A stretch of 64,000 bases of DNA from Spirometra erinaceieuropaei (Eukaryota > Platyhelminthes > Cestoda > Diphyllobothriidea > Diphyllobothriidae): NCBI GenBank assembly GCA_902702965.1, contig CACRXP010000005.1, positions 2,894,800 to 2,958,799 of the forward strand. The letters run 5' to 3'. Positions 21,391-33,103 of this stretch are shown here, in pieces. The position numbers and the translations under genes are program-made. The stretch's first letter is position 1; each line of letters begins with the position of its first letter. The notes beneath the pieces are model-generated. The model was not told where the DNA came from. It did not search any database and saw only the letters and a list, made by a program, of their open reading frames with translations.

Positions 21391-22480
21391 ACGGTGAATG
21401 ATCGACCTAGTAAAATATCAGCTGAAATTATGAAATGCGTTTTCGATTAGAAAAGAATTATAATATTGCTTATCATGAGGCACAACCCTATAATATTATA
21501 CACTCACCAGAACATTAACTATTAAATGCTTTTCTTTCTGACCTCCAGCAATAAATTACTCCGTAAAAAAGGATTATCTGAGTAGCATGTGTTTGTGACA
21601 TTGATCTTATATGATCTCATAGATTTAATTATATTTTATAAAAAAATACACAAAAATATACTTTCGTCTACTAAGTCGGCAGTTAATTACGTCGTTTTCA
21701 CATTTTATACTAAAAGAAAAAGTCCTTTCGGTTTTAAAAAGTTTTGAAGATTTTTAGGACCGTGAAAAGTTCGTTAAGTATGCAACACGGTATCAGTTGG
21801 CAAAATCTGGTGAAAGCTACATGGTATCTTCTTAAAGGAATAGGTGCATATATGATTTGTCTTATGCGGAATGTATACATCTTGCAGACTGAAATCACTA
21901 AACGCGAATGCAGCGACTGATCTGGTTCCAAATTATTCATAAATTGGAAATCTCTTACAAAACCTATAAGTACCCTTTCTTTGAGTATAATATATGAATA
22001 CGACGTGATTTGCCATCAAAAAAGAAAAAGGAAGAATCTTTTTTTAATATTTTCTACAAAATAAACTTAAATTTATAAGGCCATAAAAAATCAGTGTCAA
22101 TAATGCATACTAACCAAGTTGCCTCTTTGGAGAGAACTTACTTCGTAGCCGTGGCAGTTAGGGGTTAGTGATTATGGCTTCTGGTTAGGAATTAGGGGTT
22201 GGGGTTATGGGTCAGGGCAAGGGGTTGGAGTTAGGGGTTAGGTTGGAGCCTTTCTACTGCAGGTACGGCTACGAAATAAGATCCAACCGTCTTTTTTTAC
22301 AGAGTGCAGTCTCTGCTGGAGGTCATGAAGAAATGCATTTAAAATCAAACATTCGAATAAGTCCAAAATATTATAGCACTGTGCTGCATAATAATCAATA
22401 TTGCAACCCCACCTAAATAATCTTTCCTAGCCGGAAACCCATTGCAGAAGTACGGCCTGGCATTTCATGGGCTCCCACTG
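21391..22480. mobile_element. Foldback element F4, interrupted by TIR element T2
   Basis: The left arm (21391 onward, AAATGCGTTTTCGATTAGAA) and right arm (22290-22480, ending CATTTCATGGGCTCCCACTG) are diverged members of the foldback family. The right arm is split by the 148-base element T2 at 22135-22282. F4 is older than F2 or F5, judging by the many substitutions between its arms. Confidence 0.75.
22135..22282. mobile_element. TIR element T2 with degenerate telomere-like core, nested in F4
   Basis: Ends ACTTACTTCGTAGCCGTGGC and GGTACGGCTACGAAATAAGA are inverted repeats matching T1. The interior (22158-22245) is a degenerate TTAGGG/TTGGGG array. Its insertion into a recognisable repeat arm fixes its boundaries independently. 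CCAA-type motifs occur on both sides but I cannot define a clear target-site duplication. Confidence 0.75.
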
Positions 22481-22489
22481 CAGAAACTT

Positions 22490-23190
22490 AATTGTTAGTG
22501 ATATGATTTCTATGGTGAAAAAATACGGCGTAGCATTTATTCCACGACTAGAAGACTTACCAAAACCCACTGAACTGCTCGCAGCGAAGATTGCAGTCCT
22601 TTCTTCTACATCAGTCCAATGGTGCACCGCTCCTTCAAATCATCTTTTCCTGTGTCTCTTCTTCTTCTTTTTCCTCATCATCGTCAGAAACTTATTACTA
22701 TGATTTGCGTCATCCTCCCCTCCTCCTTCTCTTTCTCTTTCACCCATCCTCACTCCTCCTCACGACCGTCCGTCTTCTGATCGTCCTTCTCCACTTTTAA
22801 CTCGCGTTAAACTGCTGGTGATTCCTTAAACGGTACGGGGACATTTTGAAGACAAGGGATAAATATGAGTAAACAGTGAGACAATCTGACTCATAATCAC
22901 CCAGTCGGGGAATTTAGATGCTGAGGTCGAGATCAGCTGTTGCTCTAGTCGCGTCTCCCTTCTGCTCTGTCCACCATGGACCGCAGGGTTGAATGGTCCT
23001 GCGATACGTCAGGACGGATAGGTCGAGTGTGTTATGAGAGAAGAGTGAGGTGCTTTGGTTCTAGACGATGAACGTAAAAGAATCTTCATAACCTATCTTT
23101 TCTACCTCTTGCCTTCACTCATTAAAATGAACTCTGTAGACTGGGCGATCAAGTGAGATCGGTCACATCCCGAAATTTGGGGCTGGGGAC
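22490..23190. other. Unassigned spacer, pyrimidine-rich
   Basis: 22640-22790 is a CT-rich tract (CTTCTTCTTC and CCTCCTTC runs). Nothing coding was recognised. A small CCACCATGGACCGCAGGGTT block near 22970 resembles the CACGATGGACCAGGACTGCA region of module B. Confidence 0.35.
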
Positions 23191-23194
23191 CTAG

Positions 23195-23690
23195 AGCACG
23201 GGAAAATCAGTGAAACGAAGAACGAGCCAGACGCGCTCAGGACCATCGATTTCGACGATGTCTACAGTGAGCTCCACAGCAGGATGGGAGCAGGGGCGGC
23301 GACTTGCGCGTGAATTAGTTTATGATTACAATAGACTTGCAGAGCGCCCACCGCACCCCCTCCTTCTCCCCTACCTGTGCCCAGTGTCAAGACAGAGTTA
23401 AGAAGGCGGGAGGTGACGCAGGTGGACGGCACAGCGAGGACCTGCACCTTGGTGCACCACCACACCGCCTGGTCCACGACGGACACCGACCAGGATTTTA
23501 TGCACCAAGAGGAATAGGAGGGCAGCACAAATCCAAACTGACAAGGAGTGAGCCGGCAACCGGACCTGCCGCCACATCCCGAATGTTGACATTTGTTATG
23601 GGTGCGCCTTCCCGATAACGCATGTCGGACTCCGGTTTAGCTTCGGTGTTAGTCCAGTGCATCTACCGCTTGGCCTGTTTTAGAGGCACA
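23195..23690 (-). repeat. Dispersed repeat module U, copy 1
   Basis: The reverse strand reads GGTAGATGCACTGGACTAAC, then CATTCGGGATGTGGCGGCAG and GTTGCCGGCTCACTC, then the TAAACTAATTCACGCGCAAG region. The same order occurs at 43.6-43.95 kb immediately 5' of LINE copy 3 and at 37.2-37.68 kb. It may be the 5' UTR region of the LINE family or an independent repeat. Confidence 0.65.
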
Positions 23691-23699
23691 CTGGAACTA

Positions 23700-24640
23700 C
23701 ACTACCGGCGACGTGACGGGGTTTTTGGAATTTGAACCCCTATTTTCCGCACTTCCTTCCCTCCCTCTGGATAGTTGTCTGCTTTGCCGAGGTAAGTTGA
23801 CGCTTGACCAGCTGAAACTGAAATTGCTCGCCATGCGATTGTGCTGCTTACTAACGCCCTCTGCCATGTACGCCCGCCCCCACCGTCGAAGAATTTCAAT
23901 AATCCTGGAATCTGAATTTTTCGCTTGTGTTGAACTGCTGCTAAAAGAGATCTTTCCAAAGAAGCTTGTCTACATTAACGCAAAAGCCTGCTCATGCGCT
24001 CCGACTAACTGGAGCCGTGTCAGACCACTAATGACTAAATGGGTCCTCTGTACACGGTCTCCCTGTCAGGTAGGCTTAGACAGCTTAGCAGTGTCAGTGT
24101 CCGCCCGACTTACAGCTGTTTTACACGCAAAAGGACAATCACAAAAGTACTGATACTTTGTATTTCTTATCTTTTTTACTGTTTCCTTCTTCTAATATAT
24201 TTCCCCTTCTTGCGTCCTTTACATCAAGCCCTTATTAGTTGTCCTGTCTTAAAGCCGCTTTCTGACTTCGAGATTTTCGATAGGACAAATCATCTATCAG
24301 CTAATAACTAACTAAACCAAACTACACCCTATTTCTAGGGACAGTGGTTCTCTCAGTGTGGGGGGGGGGTGGGGGAAGCTGAATGTTACAAGGACTTTTC
24401 TGCGAAATGTGTGAACTTTCTTCTGTTGAGTCACCAAGTGTATCTAATACACCCTCATTAAAGTGTAGGCCAGGTTGCCGACGCCTGTTTTTAGAAGTGG
24501 GGAAAGCTCAGACCTCGACTTTGCCTGTCGAAGTTGAAGGGGAAAAAAGAGCGGATAAGACTGAAATATAATCCTCCCCCCATGAAAGCGGCAACCCTCA
24601 ACATCCTTGTTGAATGCAAAAGGATTTCTTATATACCCTT
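23700..24640. other. Unassigned spacer
   Basis: A 146-codon plus-strand frame at 23713-24153 begins with GTG and has no recognised domain or splice context. I do not call it a gene. A G run lies at 24358-24375 and a CT-rich stretch at 24150-24220. Confidence 0.35.
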
Positions 24641-24719
24641 CACCGTCTGGACGCGGAAATAAGAACGCCCCCCCCCTCCACTAATGCGGATGGTCTTGGG
24701 CCAAATTCCAGGAAGAGTA

Positions 24720-24805
24720 CTTATTCTCGTGCCCTTAACCAAAAGCCATTTCTGACCACAACCCTACGCCTACCTCAACCCTAAACCTAGCCCTAATTTC
24801 GCTCG
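24720..24805 (-). repeat. Degenerate CCCTAA-like tract
   Basis: Irregular CCCTAAACCTAGCCCTAA-type variants. I could not recognise the terminal inverted repeats of T1-T3 around it. Confidence 0.45.
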
Positions 24806-24859
24806 GAGTTAGCGCAAAACCTCCTGCATTATGGGCCTTCCTGTTGTCGTGTCCTGCCG

Positions 24860-25670
24860 GGGACCTATAAAAAACCCTTGCCATTGATTGCTGTTCATTA
24901 TTCCGGTGAGGATGCTTCCAGTCAAACGATTCTCCGTAATGTTATCCCATGTTAACGCGCACATTTCTGAGCTCTATCTTTCCTATCAGATCCTGAGTCG
25001 TTCAAGTATAACCATAGGCCAAAAGAATTAAGCCCCATAGTATTGTCGCATAAAGTTCCCACGGTTTCTCTATTCTGCGACCTTGTGGCATACGGATTCG
25101 CCAGGCGAGCCAACTTTAGGGGCTCAGAGACAAACTTTGGCTCAGGGTCAAGGAAAGGGGTATAGTCAAGGGATTGTTGAGATTATCATTCCTGAGACCG
25201 ATAAGCCAACACTGACGTCTGCCCGACGGAAGCAAGTGACAATCATGTGAGCACGGATTTCAGAGAGAGGAGGGCAGTTTTACCGCAGTCTTGTTAATGA
25301 GCATGTTTAAATAATCGCTGAGGACACGTTCAGGCGCGAACGGCATGCCGCTGAAACTGCACGAAACATAACTCGGATCAGTCACAAAACGTATAATTCC
25401 GTTGTGGGTCAAAAAGTGTTACAGCATGCATGGGTCCCGAGGGGCGAGGAGGCCGACTACTTGATCGCACGATTCGTAAGAGCCGATTAAGAGGAAAAAA
25501 CCGATGTGACTTACGTAGAAAGTTATACACCATATCTTGACTTGTTAACAGGTAGAATGTAAATTAAACGACCAAAAGCCATATGCACGAACTTCACAGG
25601 AACCGACTGACAGTCGAAGAGTTCGGCGTTACAAAATCTATTTTACAGTGCTTTTAGGACCCCAACATGC
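24860..25670. other. Unassigned spacer
   Basis: No gene or known repeat was recognised ahead of foldback F5. Confidence 0.4.
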
Positions 25671-25680
25671 ATACCGAATC

Positions 25681-26676
25681 ACAGTGCGTAAACGATCTCA
25701 TGAAATGTTGGCTGAAATTCTGGAATGCGTTTTCGATTAAGACGGATTACTTAGGTGGGGTTGTAATACTGACTATCATGCAGTATAATGCTATAGTATT
25801 TCGGACTCGCCAGGATGTCGGATTTTGAATGCATTCCTTCTTGACCTACTGCAGAAACCGCACTAGGCAAAAAATGCCTGCCTAATTAACATGCATTTTT
25901 CACATTGATTTTCGGTGGTCTTATAAATTCAAATATATTTTATAGAAAACGTGCACAAAAACAAGCTTTATTTTACTCGTTGGGTAGAAAATCACATTGC
26001 CTTCATATTTTATACCTGAAGAAAGTGTATATTTAGGTTTTCAAAAAGTTTCTAATTATGATATTTTTAAGACCGTGCGATGCCTACACATACAGCATCG
26101 CACACGTCCGTTTACCAAAGATTCTCATGAAATGTACAACAAAGCCCGCATCTATTGCAAAATTTTATGAACTCTATATGGTATCTTCTTAAATGCATAT
26201 AGAAATATATGATTTCCTCTAGGCGGAAAGCATGCACCTTGTAGACTGAAATCGCTTAACGCTAATGCAATGGCAAATCGGGCTCAACAGTATTCGGGAA
26301 CCGGGAAAATTTTCTAAAATCTAAATATGCACTTTCTTCAGGCATAAAATATGAAGACAATGTGATTTTCTATCAGACGAGTAAAATAAAGCTTGTTTTT
26401 GTGCACGTTTTCTATAAAATATATTTGACTTTATAAGACCACCGAAAATCAATGTGAAAAATGCATGTTAATTAGGCAGGCATTTTTTACCTAGTGCGGT
26501 TTCTGCAGTAGGTCAAGAAGGAATGCATTCAAAATCCGACATCCTGGCGAGTCCGAAATACTACAGCATTATGCTGCATGATAGTCAATATTACAACCCC
26601 ACCTAAGTAATACTTCTTAATTGAAAACGCCTTCCGGAATTTCAGCCAACATTTTATGGGATCGGTCACGCACTGT
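25681..26676. mobile_element. Foldback element F5 (best preserved)
   Basis: Two arms of roughly 350-400 bases are inverted copies of each other, for example GATTTTCGGTGGTCTTATAA with TTATAAGACCACCGAAAATC and CATCCTGGCGAGTCCGAAAT with ATTTCGGACTCGCCAGGATG. The core of about 250 bases is AT-rich and non-coding. The ends are ACAGTGCGTAA and TCACGCACTGT. High arm identity indicates a recent insertion or arm gene conversion. The ends suggest a Tc1/mariner-type non-autonomous element, but no transposase of this family was found. Confidence 0.9.
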
Positions 26677-26679
26677 ACA

Positions 26680-27660
26680 ATGCGTGATGAGAAGTTATAT
26701 TTACATGACAGCCAGAGGCGTGCTGTAAGCGGGTCACCAAAAGATTGTTGAGGGCCAAAATTTTTCTGGAGTAAGATAGTTGTAATAGTGTGGGGTCGCC
26801 GACTGACACTGGGCTTCAGAAGAGACGTTGAGACAATTTACGAACTGCGGCTGTCTCTGATGGGTTCTGGTGAAAACCCGCGACGCTAAGGGAATACGAT
26901 TATTGTTGCAGCGATCACATCTCCTTCTTCTCATTCTCTCGTAGCTTTGCATTGACTAATTACCAGTCAATTGATCAAAAAGAGGTCACGAAATTTTGTA
27001 AAGTCATTAACTCCTGCATGTTTTGCCACCCTTGCCTTAGTTAAATTGGTTTATTTCATCGACTATTAACATTTTTCACTGCTACGAGTGCGGAGTGTCG
27101 GAGATCCAAACGAGCGTTCCAGCAACACGAACGGCATCCTAGCACACGTTTATCAGGTTTACCTCAGCTAAACGCTCCGAAACTGGTCAGTTCCGCAACC
27201 CCGGTCACGTTGGGCCCAACATACAGGCGGCACTACCGCCCTAGGTACGAACCGGTTGGGGAGTCGAAAACAGTCCCTGGCACGCGTGGATGGCACAGGA
27301 AGCGAGTTCGGTTAAGGCCCACTCCAGTTTTGATTTGTTCTTGTTAATGGAGCATGCCATGAGTGGGACGAGGGAAAGAGAGTAAAAGGAGAGAGAGGCA
27401 GAGAGAAAATGAGCTGGGCCATGCTTCACATCTCATTTCCACGAAAATTAAATTCACGTGACAGTCCTCGTAGACTTTTCTGTCCCCACGAACTCGTTTC
27501 GCTCACACACTGGTTCGCCCAACGCCAGGTCGTGATCTCGATGGCGTTAAACTCGGGCTCCTAATGGCGCCGCGATCTGCTCATTTCAATGGGCATCAAA
27601 TTCCCCGCCCATTTCTACCCGACCCGTGACGCGTGAGGCGGTGTGACATCCCCACCCCAA
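26680..27660. other. Unassigned spacer
   Basis: No gene recognised. Short frames on the minus strand (26734-26952, 27241-27429) have no domain. Confidence 0.4.
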
Positions 27661-27664
27661 GGGG

Positions 27665-28240
27665 TCACGCTATCCCCGCCTCCCCACCTCGGGGCTGGAC
27701 GAAAACATGGGTTTGCGGAGGGGGAGGAAGGGGGGGAAAGGGGGGGGGGTGAGGGGGGGGGGAGGGGGGGGGCGACAAGCACTCGCGTATGGGAGCGAGG
27801 ATTCGCGAACTAACTGGAGAGTGCGGCAAAACGTAATCCACTCGCGTTGTCGGATTAATCTCGAGCATCAAGTGACAATTAAGCAGCACCTGTGCGTGCT
27901 GATCTGCGGTGAACCCCAGCCGTGCAGGTGGGTGGCCTACGTGCGGGCTGGTCAGGGCTGCGATCCGGTCTAGGACGTAAAAGTGGCATGTCAACACTGT
28001 AGGCGCGATGTCATCCGCGCCGGCAGGTGAGTGGGTGAAGAGCACAGACCGGGTTTATAATCGCATCCGGAGTGGATTTGCCATCCCTTTAACAGGATTC
28101 CGTATGTAGGAGAAGGAAAGCCGCTTGTTCCCCATCTATCCACCTGCTGTGACGATCGAATGGGTGACGGGTGGCGTTATTGGCGCACAAAGATATCAGT
28201 AAGGATACCCTGATGTGTCTCTACCTCGTTTGGCGCAATG
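27665..28240. other. GC-rich stretch with G-run and long opposed frames
   Basis: 27715-27775 is almost pure G with scattered A. Frames of 126 (minus) and 88 (plus) codons overlap each other around it, which is expected from GC-rich composition. A weak resemblance to dispersed module U is possible, but I cannot align it reliably by eye. Confidence 0.35.
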
Positions 28241-28369
28241 ATTCGTTTTTTCTTTAAACTTATTGTTATCCCGTTACGTCCTTGGGGTCCTAGCAAACTT
28301 GAATATTTCTGAGTTAGACTGGGGGGGGGGGGAGGACAAGACTGAGTCAGGAGGACCAGAGGTGCTCTC

Positions 28370-28690
28370 AGGCGTAGTGGCTTACAAAGCTAAACAACCC
28401 GTCTACGCGTGCCACACACGACCCGGGCACTACTACGGAATCGGCTAAGGGCTGCTCAGATCTCACGTGCATGAGTGTCATATTCAGAAGTGGCCATTGA
28501 GTCTGACTCTGTCCTGAGTGGAACGAGTTAGCCCATCAAGTGGCAGCCTCTGGAGCCACGACTTTTAGCGTGACATGATAGTTTCGGAGCCATGGACACA
28601 GAACCCTCAGAATCGTCCTCAATCTCTCTTCCAGTTCCCATGTATCGGTCTATTGCCCCTAGCCGGTTGGCCGTCTGATTCTGTGACTGG
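28370..28690 (+). repeat. Dispersed repeat module B, copy 3
   Basis: Contains AACAACCCGTCTACGCGTGC and CACACACGACCCGG, GTCTGACTCTGTCCTGAGTG, GCAGCCTCTGGAGCCACGAC, TTTTAGCG and then AATCTCTCTTCCAG. The order is that of the 15.7-kb and 51-kb copies, with small deletions. Confidence 0.6.
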
Positions 28691-29940
28691 CGCAAGTGGC
28701 GGGTGCGGTGTGAGCCTACGTCAGGGTGTGCCACAATACTCCCATGTGTGGCATTTTTTATGGGATGCGCTCAATCGGCACAGCCCTAATCTGGTTTCCG
28801 TGTCCACGAGCATCACTCGGCCTTCTCCGATGGTCTTATGACTTTAAAAATTTCTGGCTGGTAGCGGACTTTATTTTCACGAAACAGTACCCACTATCTG
28901 CGCTCCTGCGTACAGTATAGGATGACCACAATTACCGACTCCGGATAGTCACTCCACAGGTCTATGATCGCGCCTAAGAACTTCTGAAAGAGATTTTCAC
29001 TCATACGACTGTTTTCATTGTCCAGAATAAGGCCCTAAGGTGTCTACCTGAACGGCACAACCGGTCCCAGAAGAAATTATGGTAAGAATGACTTATGTGC
29101 CCCCCCCCAAACAGAAAATGGAATTAGTACCCCCTGCCCAAGTAATAAGGGTGAACCTGCACGTTAACCCTACTCACAGTTTATGAAGAGTTAGAGTACA
29201 GTTTTCCTCCAGCCGGCTGCATACCAGGACTAGTCAAAAACACGTAGCAATCTGATATAACCGCGGGATGGGAATCGGGAGCATTTCAGCATTCCGGTTT
29301 TTTTTTCACAAACCATTCGTGGCAATGACCGCTCTGGGCGAGTAACCCTTGAAGAAGGCAGTGAACAGCTAACGGTGCGTACAAGGCGCCATGTCCCCAG
29401 AAAATTCAAATAAGTTCAGAGGGTCGACTTACAGCTGGTTGGTGAAAACTGGAGTTCAATCCTCAACTTTGCAAAGTGGTGTGAAATGGGGCACATAACT
29501 TCGAGCAAGGAAATCTTATAGATCAAACAGACTCTATCCGACTGTAAGCAGTTCTAAACTATGCGGCTGTTCGCAGTGGACGAAAGAGGTGGAGTTTGGG
29601 CGAGTAGTGACAATCTGCTGCACAACGGTTGCACACTAGATGTAGTAACTCGTGTCACTTTATGAGTTATTACTATGTCGCAATGTTAGTCAAAACCGCG
29701 TTTTACAAAGCCATATAACAGTAAATAAACGGCCGTTCTTAAAAAAGAAGGCATGGTCAGTTTATAAATGAATACTTAGTAACATAAAAAGAGTCTATTT
29801 CAACTGAAAATTAGAGTGTCAGGAAGTGACTATATTACAAATAGCTTAAATAAGACTAAATGTAAGGGTTCATAAGGAAGGGAAACGCATGAGAGGGAGG
29901 AGAAAAAATAATACAAAATAACGAAAAATTTAAAAAATCA
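28690..29940. other. Unassigned spacer
   Basis: No gene, RNA or repeat recognised. Homopolymer C at 29100-29109. Confidence 0.4.
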
Positions 29941-29949
29941 GTACGTTGT

Positions 29950-30600
29950 TGACTGTTAATTTACATCTAACGCATGAGAAAGTCTCTCAGGCACGGAGAT
30001 GGCCAGGTTGCCTATAGTGGATTGCCCAATGTGATAATTTAGCCCAAAATCAGGCTTTTTTGCATTGAAAGGCTCTTTTTTGTCTTGCGACAATTTATAT
30101 TGATAAATGTAAAAACACTTTCGATAGGATTAAGATTCCGGCTGTTGGCAAAATTAAAAATCTATTAGAGGCCACATGCGGAGAGGCTGGCTGATGTCCA
30201 AAAAGTTAGATTACAGTTGCAAGCGTTCCCAGGTTCATACCTCATTAGTGCGACGGAGGGGTGCATTATCGTGTAAAATTATGATATCCATTCGGCGTTG
30301 GTGGATTTTGTTGTAATCGAAGGCATTCTTCACGGTACCGATGAACACTTTGCTGTTGGTGCCCGTAGTTGGCCGCCTGTCTGGCCAGTCTCCGAATTTG
30401 ATAGCCACCCAAACCATCAAGCGTCGACGGTTCTTGCAGGTCGCCGCCGTCGTAGTATGCTCTTTTGAAAAATTCTTTCCACATATCACCATCTGGGTCT
30501 ACTTATTAGGCCTGTCCAAAGATAAGACCTCATCGAAGATGTGGATGCCCTTCCAGAATGCAGGCGAGGTTTTTCCAGTTCGATCATAAATACTGAACAA
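29950..30600 (-). pseudogene. Tc1/mariner-type transposase remnant A
   Basis: The reverse strand shows, in order, an IFDEVLSLDRPNK block (first catalytic D near 30534), LMVWVAIKFGD, IILHDNAP (second D at 30270-30268) and NSRNLNPIESVF (E at 30122-30120), then LAISVPERL. The 89-codon spacing between the first two acidic residues fits Tc1/mariner enzymes. The second-to-third spacing is about 49 codons and includes a frameshift and stops, longer than the usual 34-37. Premature stops make it a fossil. Terminal inverted repeats were not identified. Confidence 0.75.
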
Positions 30601-30607
30601 ATGCATG

Positions 30608-30632
30608 CTACTAAGAACTAGTTAGTAGCAAT
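30608..30632. other. Perfect 9-bp hairpin
   Basis: TGCTACTAA and TTAGTAGCA are separated by seven bases just 5' of the transposase remnant. It could be an element end or a chance palindrome. Confidence 0.4.
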
Positions 30633-30849
30633 GTATATGGCGAAAGGAACGCGTATTCAACAGGACCGAGACCAAACACAAGCTAACTACTGACCAATAC
30701 AAAGCTCGATGTTTGGAATCAAAACTACAGTTGTGTTCTTTGTCACTCTCAGTATGCCGGCAGGTGGCTAAGGCAGTATCGTGTAGTTTGCTGAAAATGC
30801 CCTGGGATTGTGTAGTTGTTAAGTTAAGTGGCATCAACTGCAACAAGAA

Positions 30850-31270
30850 CTTAAATGAGCTTGCCTAGTCCTCCTCGTGATACGCTAGGTCACTGACATC
30901 TAGCGCATAATAAATTTGTCCTTTTCTACTCCCACTCACCTCAAAAAATGTTTGTTGGAAAGTCCTAAAGAGAAATGACATTAGCGAATCCTCTAATTCT
31001 GTCAGGCCTTTGGACTGGCATTAAGTCAGTTTATTAAGGGAATGAGGCTTTCGCCCTTGAGCTCCCTATTCATATCGATAAACAGAAGTAGAATCAATAA
31101 TTACGTCAGCAAATGCGGAAATTCAAAAGTTAGCGGTAAGTGTGAGCCGGGTGCAAACTGCCGCCGCTAAAACAATCGTGATTATATGTACAGTCGTTTC
31201 TCAGTAAATGAGCATCTAGTCTACACTAAAAGGATTCGACATTTTCGGAAAGAACCACCGCACCAGGGAG
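30850..31270. other. Unassigned spacer
   Basis: No feature recognised. It lies just 3' of the CR1-like element that follows on the minus strand, and may include its 3' UTR. Confidence 0.35.
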
Positions 31271-31276
31271 TCCGTT

Positions 31277-32516
31277 CTATGCCCCAATAGCCTTGTGAGA
31301 GAAGGCGTTCTGTCGGACGTCCGAATGAGTCAGCTCCCTCTGCAGTTTGAAGGGGTGACCACGCAGACGGTCAGTTCCGGCCAATTCGAAGAATTCATCA
31401 AAGTGTAGGGCGCACTCACGGGCTCTCACAATCCTGTAGGTTTGAATGAGATTGCCGCGTAGAGGCCTGTAGTTGAGAGGAAACAGATTTAGTTCATTCC
31501 GCCTGGTTTCGTAAGGCAGATGATTAAGATTCTTGACCATCTTCGTAGCCATCGCCTGTACTCTTTCCAGTTGCTGATAATCTTTCTTCAACCACGGTCG
31601 TCAGGCCTGGACTGCATACACTAAGTGAGATCGGACGAATGCCCCATAAGTTTTTCCGAACAGCTCTTTATCGATCTGCACAAATCCTCGCCTCAGCGCA
31701 AATAACACCCTTATCGCACTTTTGGCTGCCCTTTGACACTGTGATGATGGTTTCAGCGAGGAGGTCATTAGGACGCCGAGTTCTTTCTGTTCCACAACAT
31801 TTGAAAGGGGCTTACCACCCAGGACGTATTGAAAGGAATCGTCCTCCTTACTGGTCCGTCTGGTGCGGAGTCTCAGGACCGCACATTTGTCAACATTAAA
31901 CTTAAGGAGCCAACGAGCTGACCAAGTGTTCAGGCGGTTGAGACTGTCTTGAAGCGCGTACCCGTCTGCGTCAGGTCTGATGGCTCTCCACAGCTTAACA
32001 TCGTCGGCAAACATGATGGCACTGCATCCCAGGTCGTCGACGCAGTCGTTAATGTAAATCAGGAATGGCAACGACCCTAAGACGGAGCCCTGTGGTACAC
32101 CCCTTAGAACGGGGATAGGAGTTGACCTCGAGGTCTCAACGCACACGGTTTGTGATCTCCCTGTAAGAAAATCTGTTATCCATTTCAGCAGACATCCTCT
32201 TATTTCAATTTCAGAAAGTTAATAGATTAGACGTTTGTGTGGGACGCTGTCTAACGCCTTCGTGAAGTCCGTATAGATGACATCGACCCTGCCATCCTCG
32301 TCCAGTGCGTGAGTCCAATGCTCCGTCGAGAGCAATAAACTGAAAAGGCACGAGCGGTTCTGTCTGAAGCCGTGCTGCAGGTCTGAGAGCAAGTGGTTCT
32401 GCTGCAGGAACTTCATCGTTGCTTTCATTATTTTACAGCCGATGCAGGTTAGACTAACAGGCCGGTAATTGTTAGCATTAGTTCGAGCCCCGCCCTTGTA
32501 CAGCCTGTACAGCATC
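31277..32516 (-). pseudogene. CR1-like LINE reverse transcriptase, 5'-truncated, two nonsense codons
   Basis: RT motifs run in order on the minus strand: NNYRPVSLTCIGCKIMK, LSDLQHGFRQNRSC, the motif A block VDVIYTDFTKALDSVPHKRL, GVPQGSVLGSLPFLIYINDC, the catalytic FADDVKLW and a thumb/C-terminal block (QLERVQAMATKMVKNL, LPLNYRPLRGNLIQTYRI). The frame is continuous apart from a TAA near 32222 after HKRLIY and a TGA near 31602 where a related copy has W (QAWRPW). It ends at a stop near 31277. The 5' end stops abruptly at 32516, where a Penelope fragment of opposite orientation begins. Confidence 0.88.
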
Positions 32517-32530
32517 AGCTATCACCACGC

Positions 32531-32960
32531 AACTAGCGAGATGCCTTCGAATTCATTGACAACACCAGTAACCTTAACGGCATGGTGATGTTCTCGCTCG
32601 ACGTCTCATCTATCTTAACAAACGCTCCGGTCACCGAGACATTTGAATGCACCAGTGAATTTCTATCAACCAATCAGCAGGAAATAGTAATTCCGACGAA
32701 CACATTCAAGGAACTATTACCAAGATGCACATTGAATGTGCAGTTTTTTGACAGCCCCATTCTGTAGGCAAATAGAAGGCGTCGCTATGTCCTCGCCTCT
32801 TGAACCTCTCCTAGCCGATGTCTTCATGTCTTCCACAGGAAAACTGCAGTATACAGACGGTCTAGAGGCAAAAATGACAACAGTACGGTATGCATCCGTA
32901 GTGAGGGCGCGGTAATTGAAGTCACCTGCATAACGGGTAAGGTCCATGCGGAAGAGCATG
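32531..32960 (+). pseudogene. Penelope-like element reverse transcriptase fragment
   Basis: The plus strand reads DAFEFIDNTSNLNGMVMFSL then DVSSILTNAPVTETF, typical of the motif A region of Penelope-like RTs (FSLDVSSLFTNVP). This is followed by IPTNTFKELLPRCTLNVQF and, one frame over after about 32762, GVAMSSPLEPLLADVFMSS (the VAMGSPLGP motif B region). The YVDDT box is not intact. The GIY-YIG endonuclease part is not seen. It is a short, frameshifted fossil wedged between a CR1-like RT and a possible LTR. Confidence 0.75.
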
Positions 32961-33103
32961 AAATGGGCAGAGTGATGTCAAAAATAATGGACAACAAGCA
33001 TAAATAAGGCCTTTTGTTTAGTCTGACGTATAGAGCGTTAGAAAGCGAGTGCAAAATAAAAAAAATAGGCGAAAGTGTAGGCTAGTAGGGGGAACACAAG
33101 GCA

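Noticed and set aside
23713..24153. 146-codon plus-strand frame
   Set aside because: It starts with GTG, has no motif and no conserved counterpart in the window.
27665..28045. 126-codon minus-strand proline-rich frame
   Set aside because: It is driven by the poly-G/C tract, and an opposed plus-strand frame is equally open.
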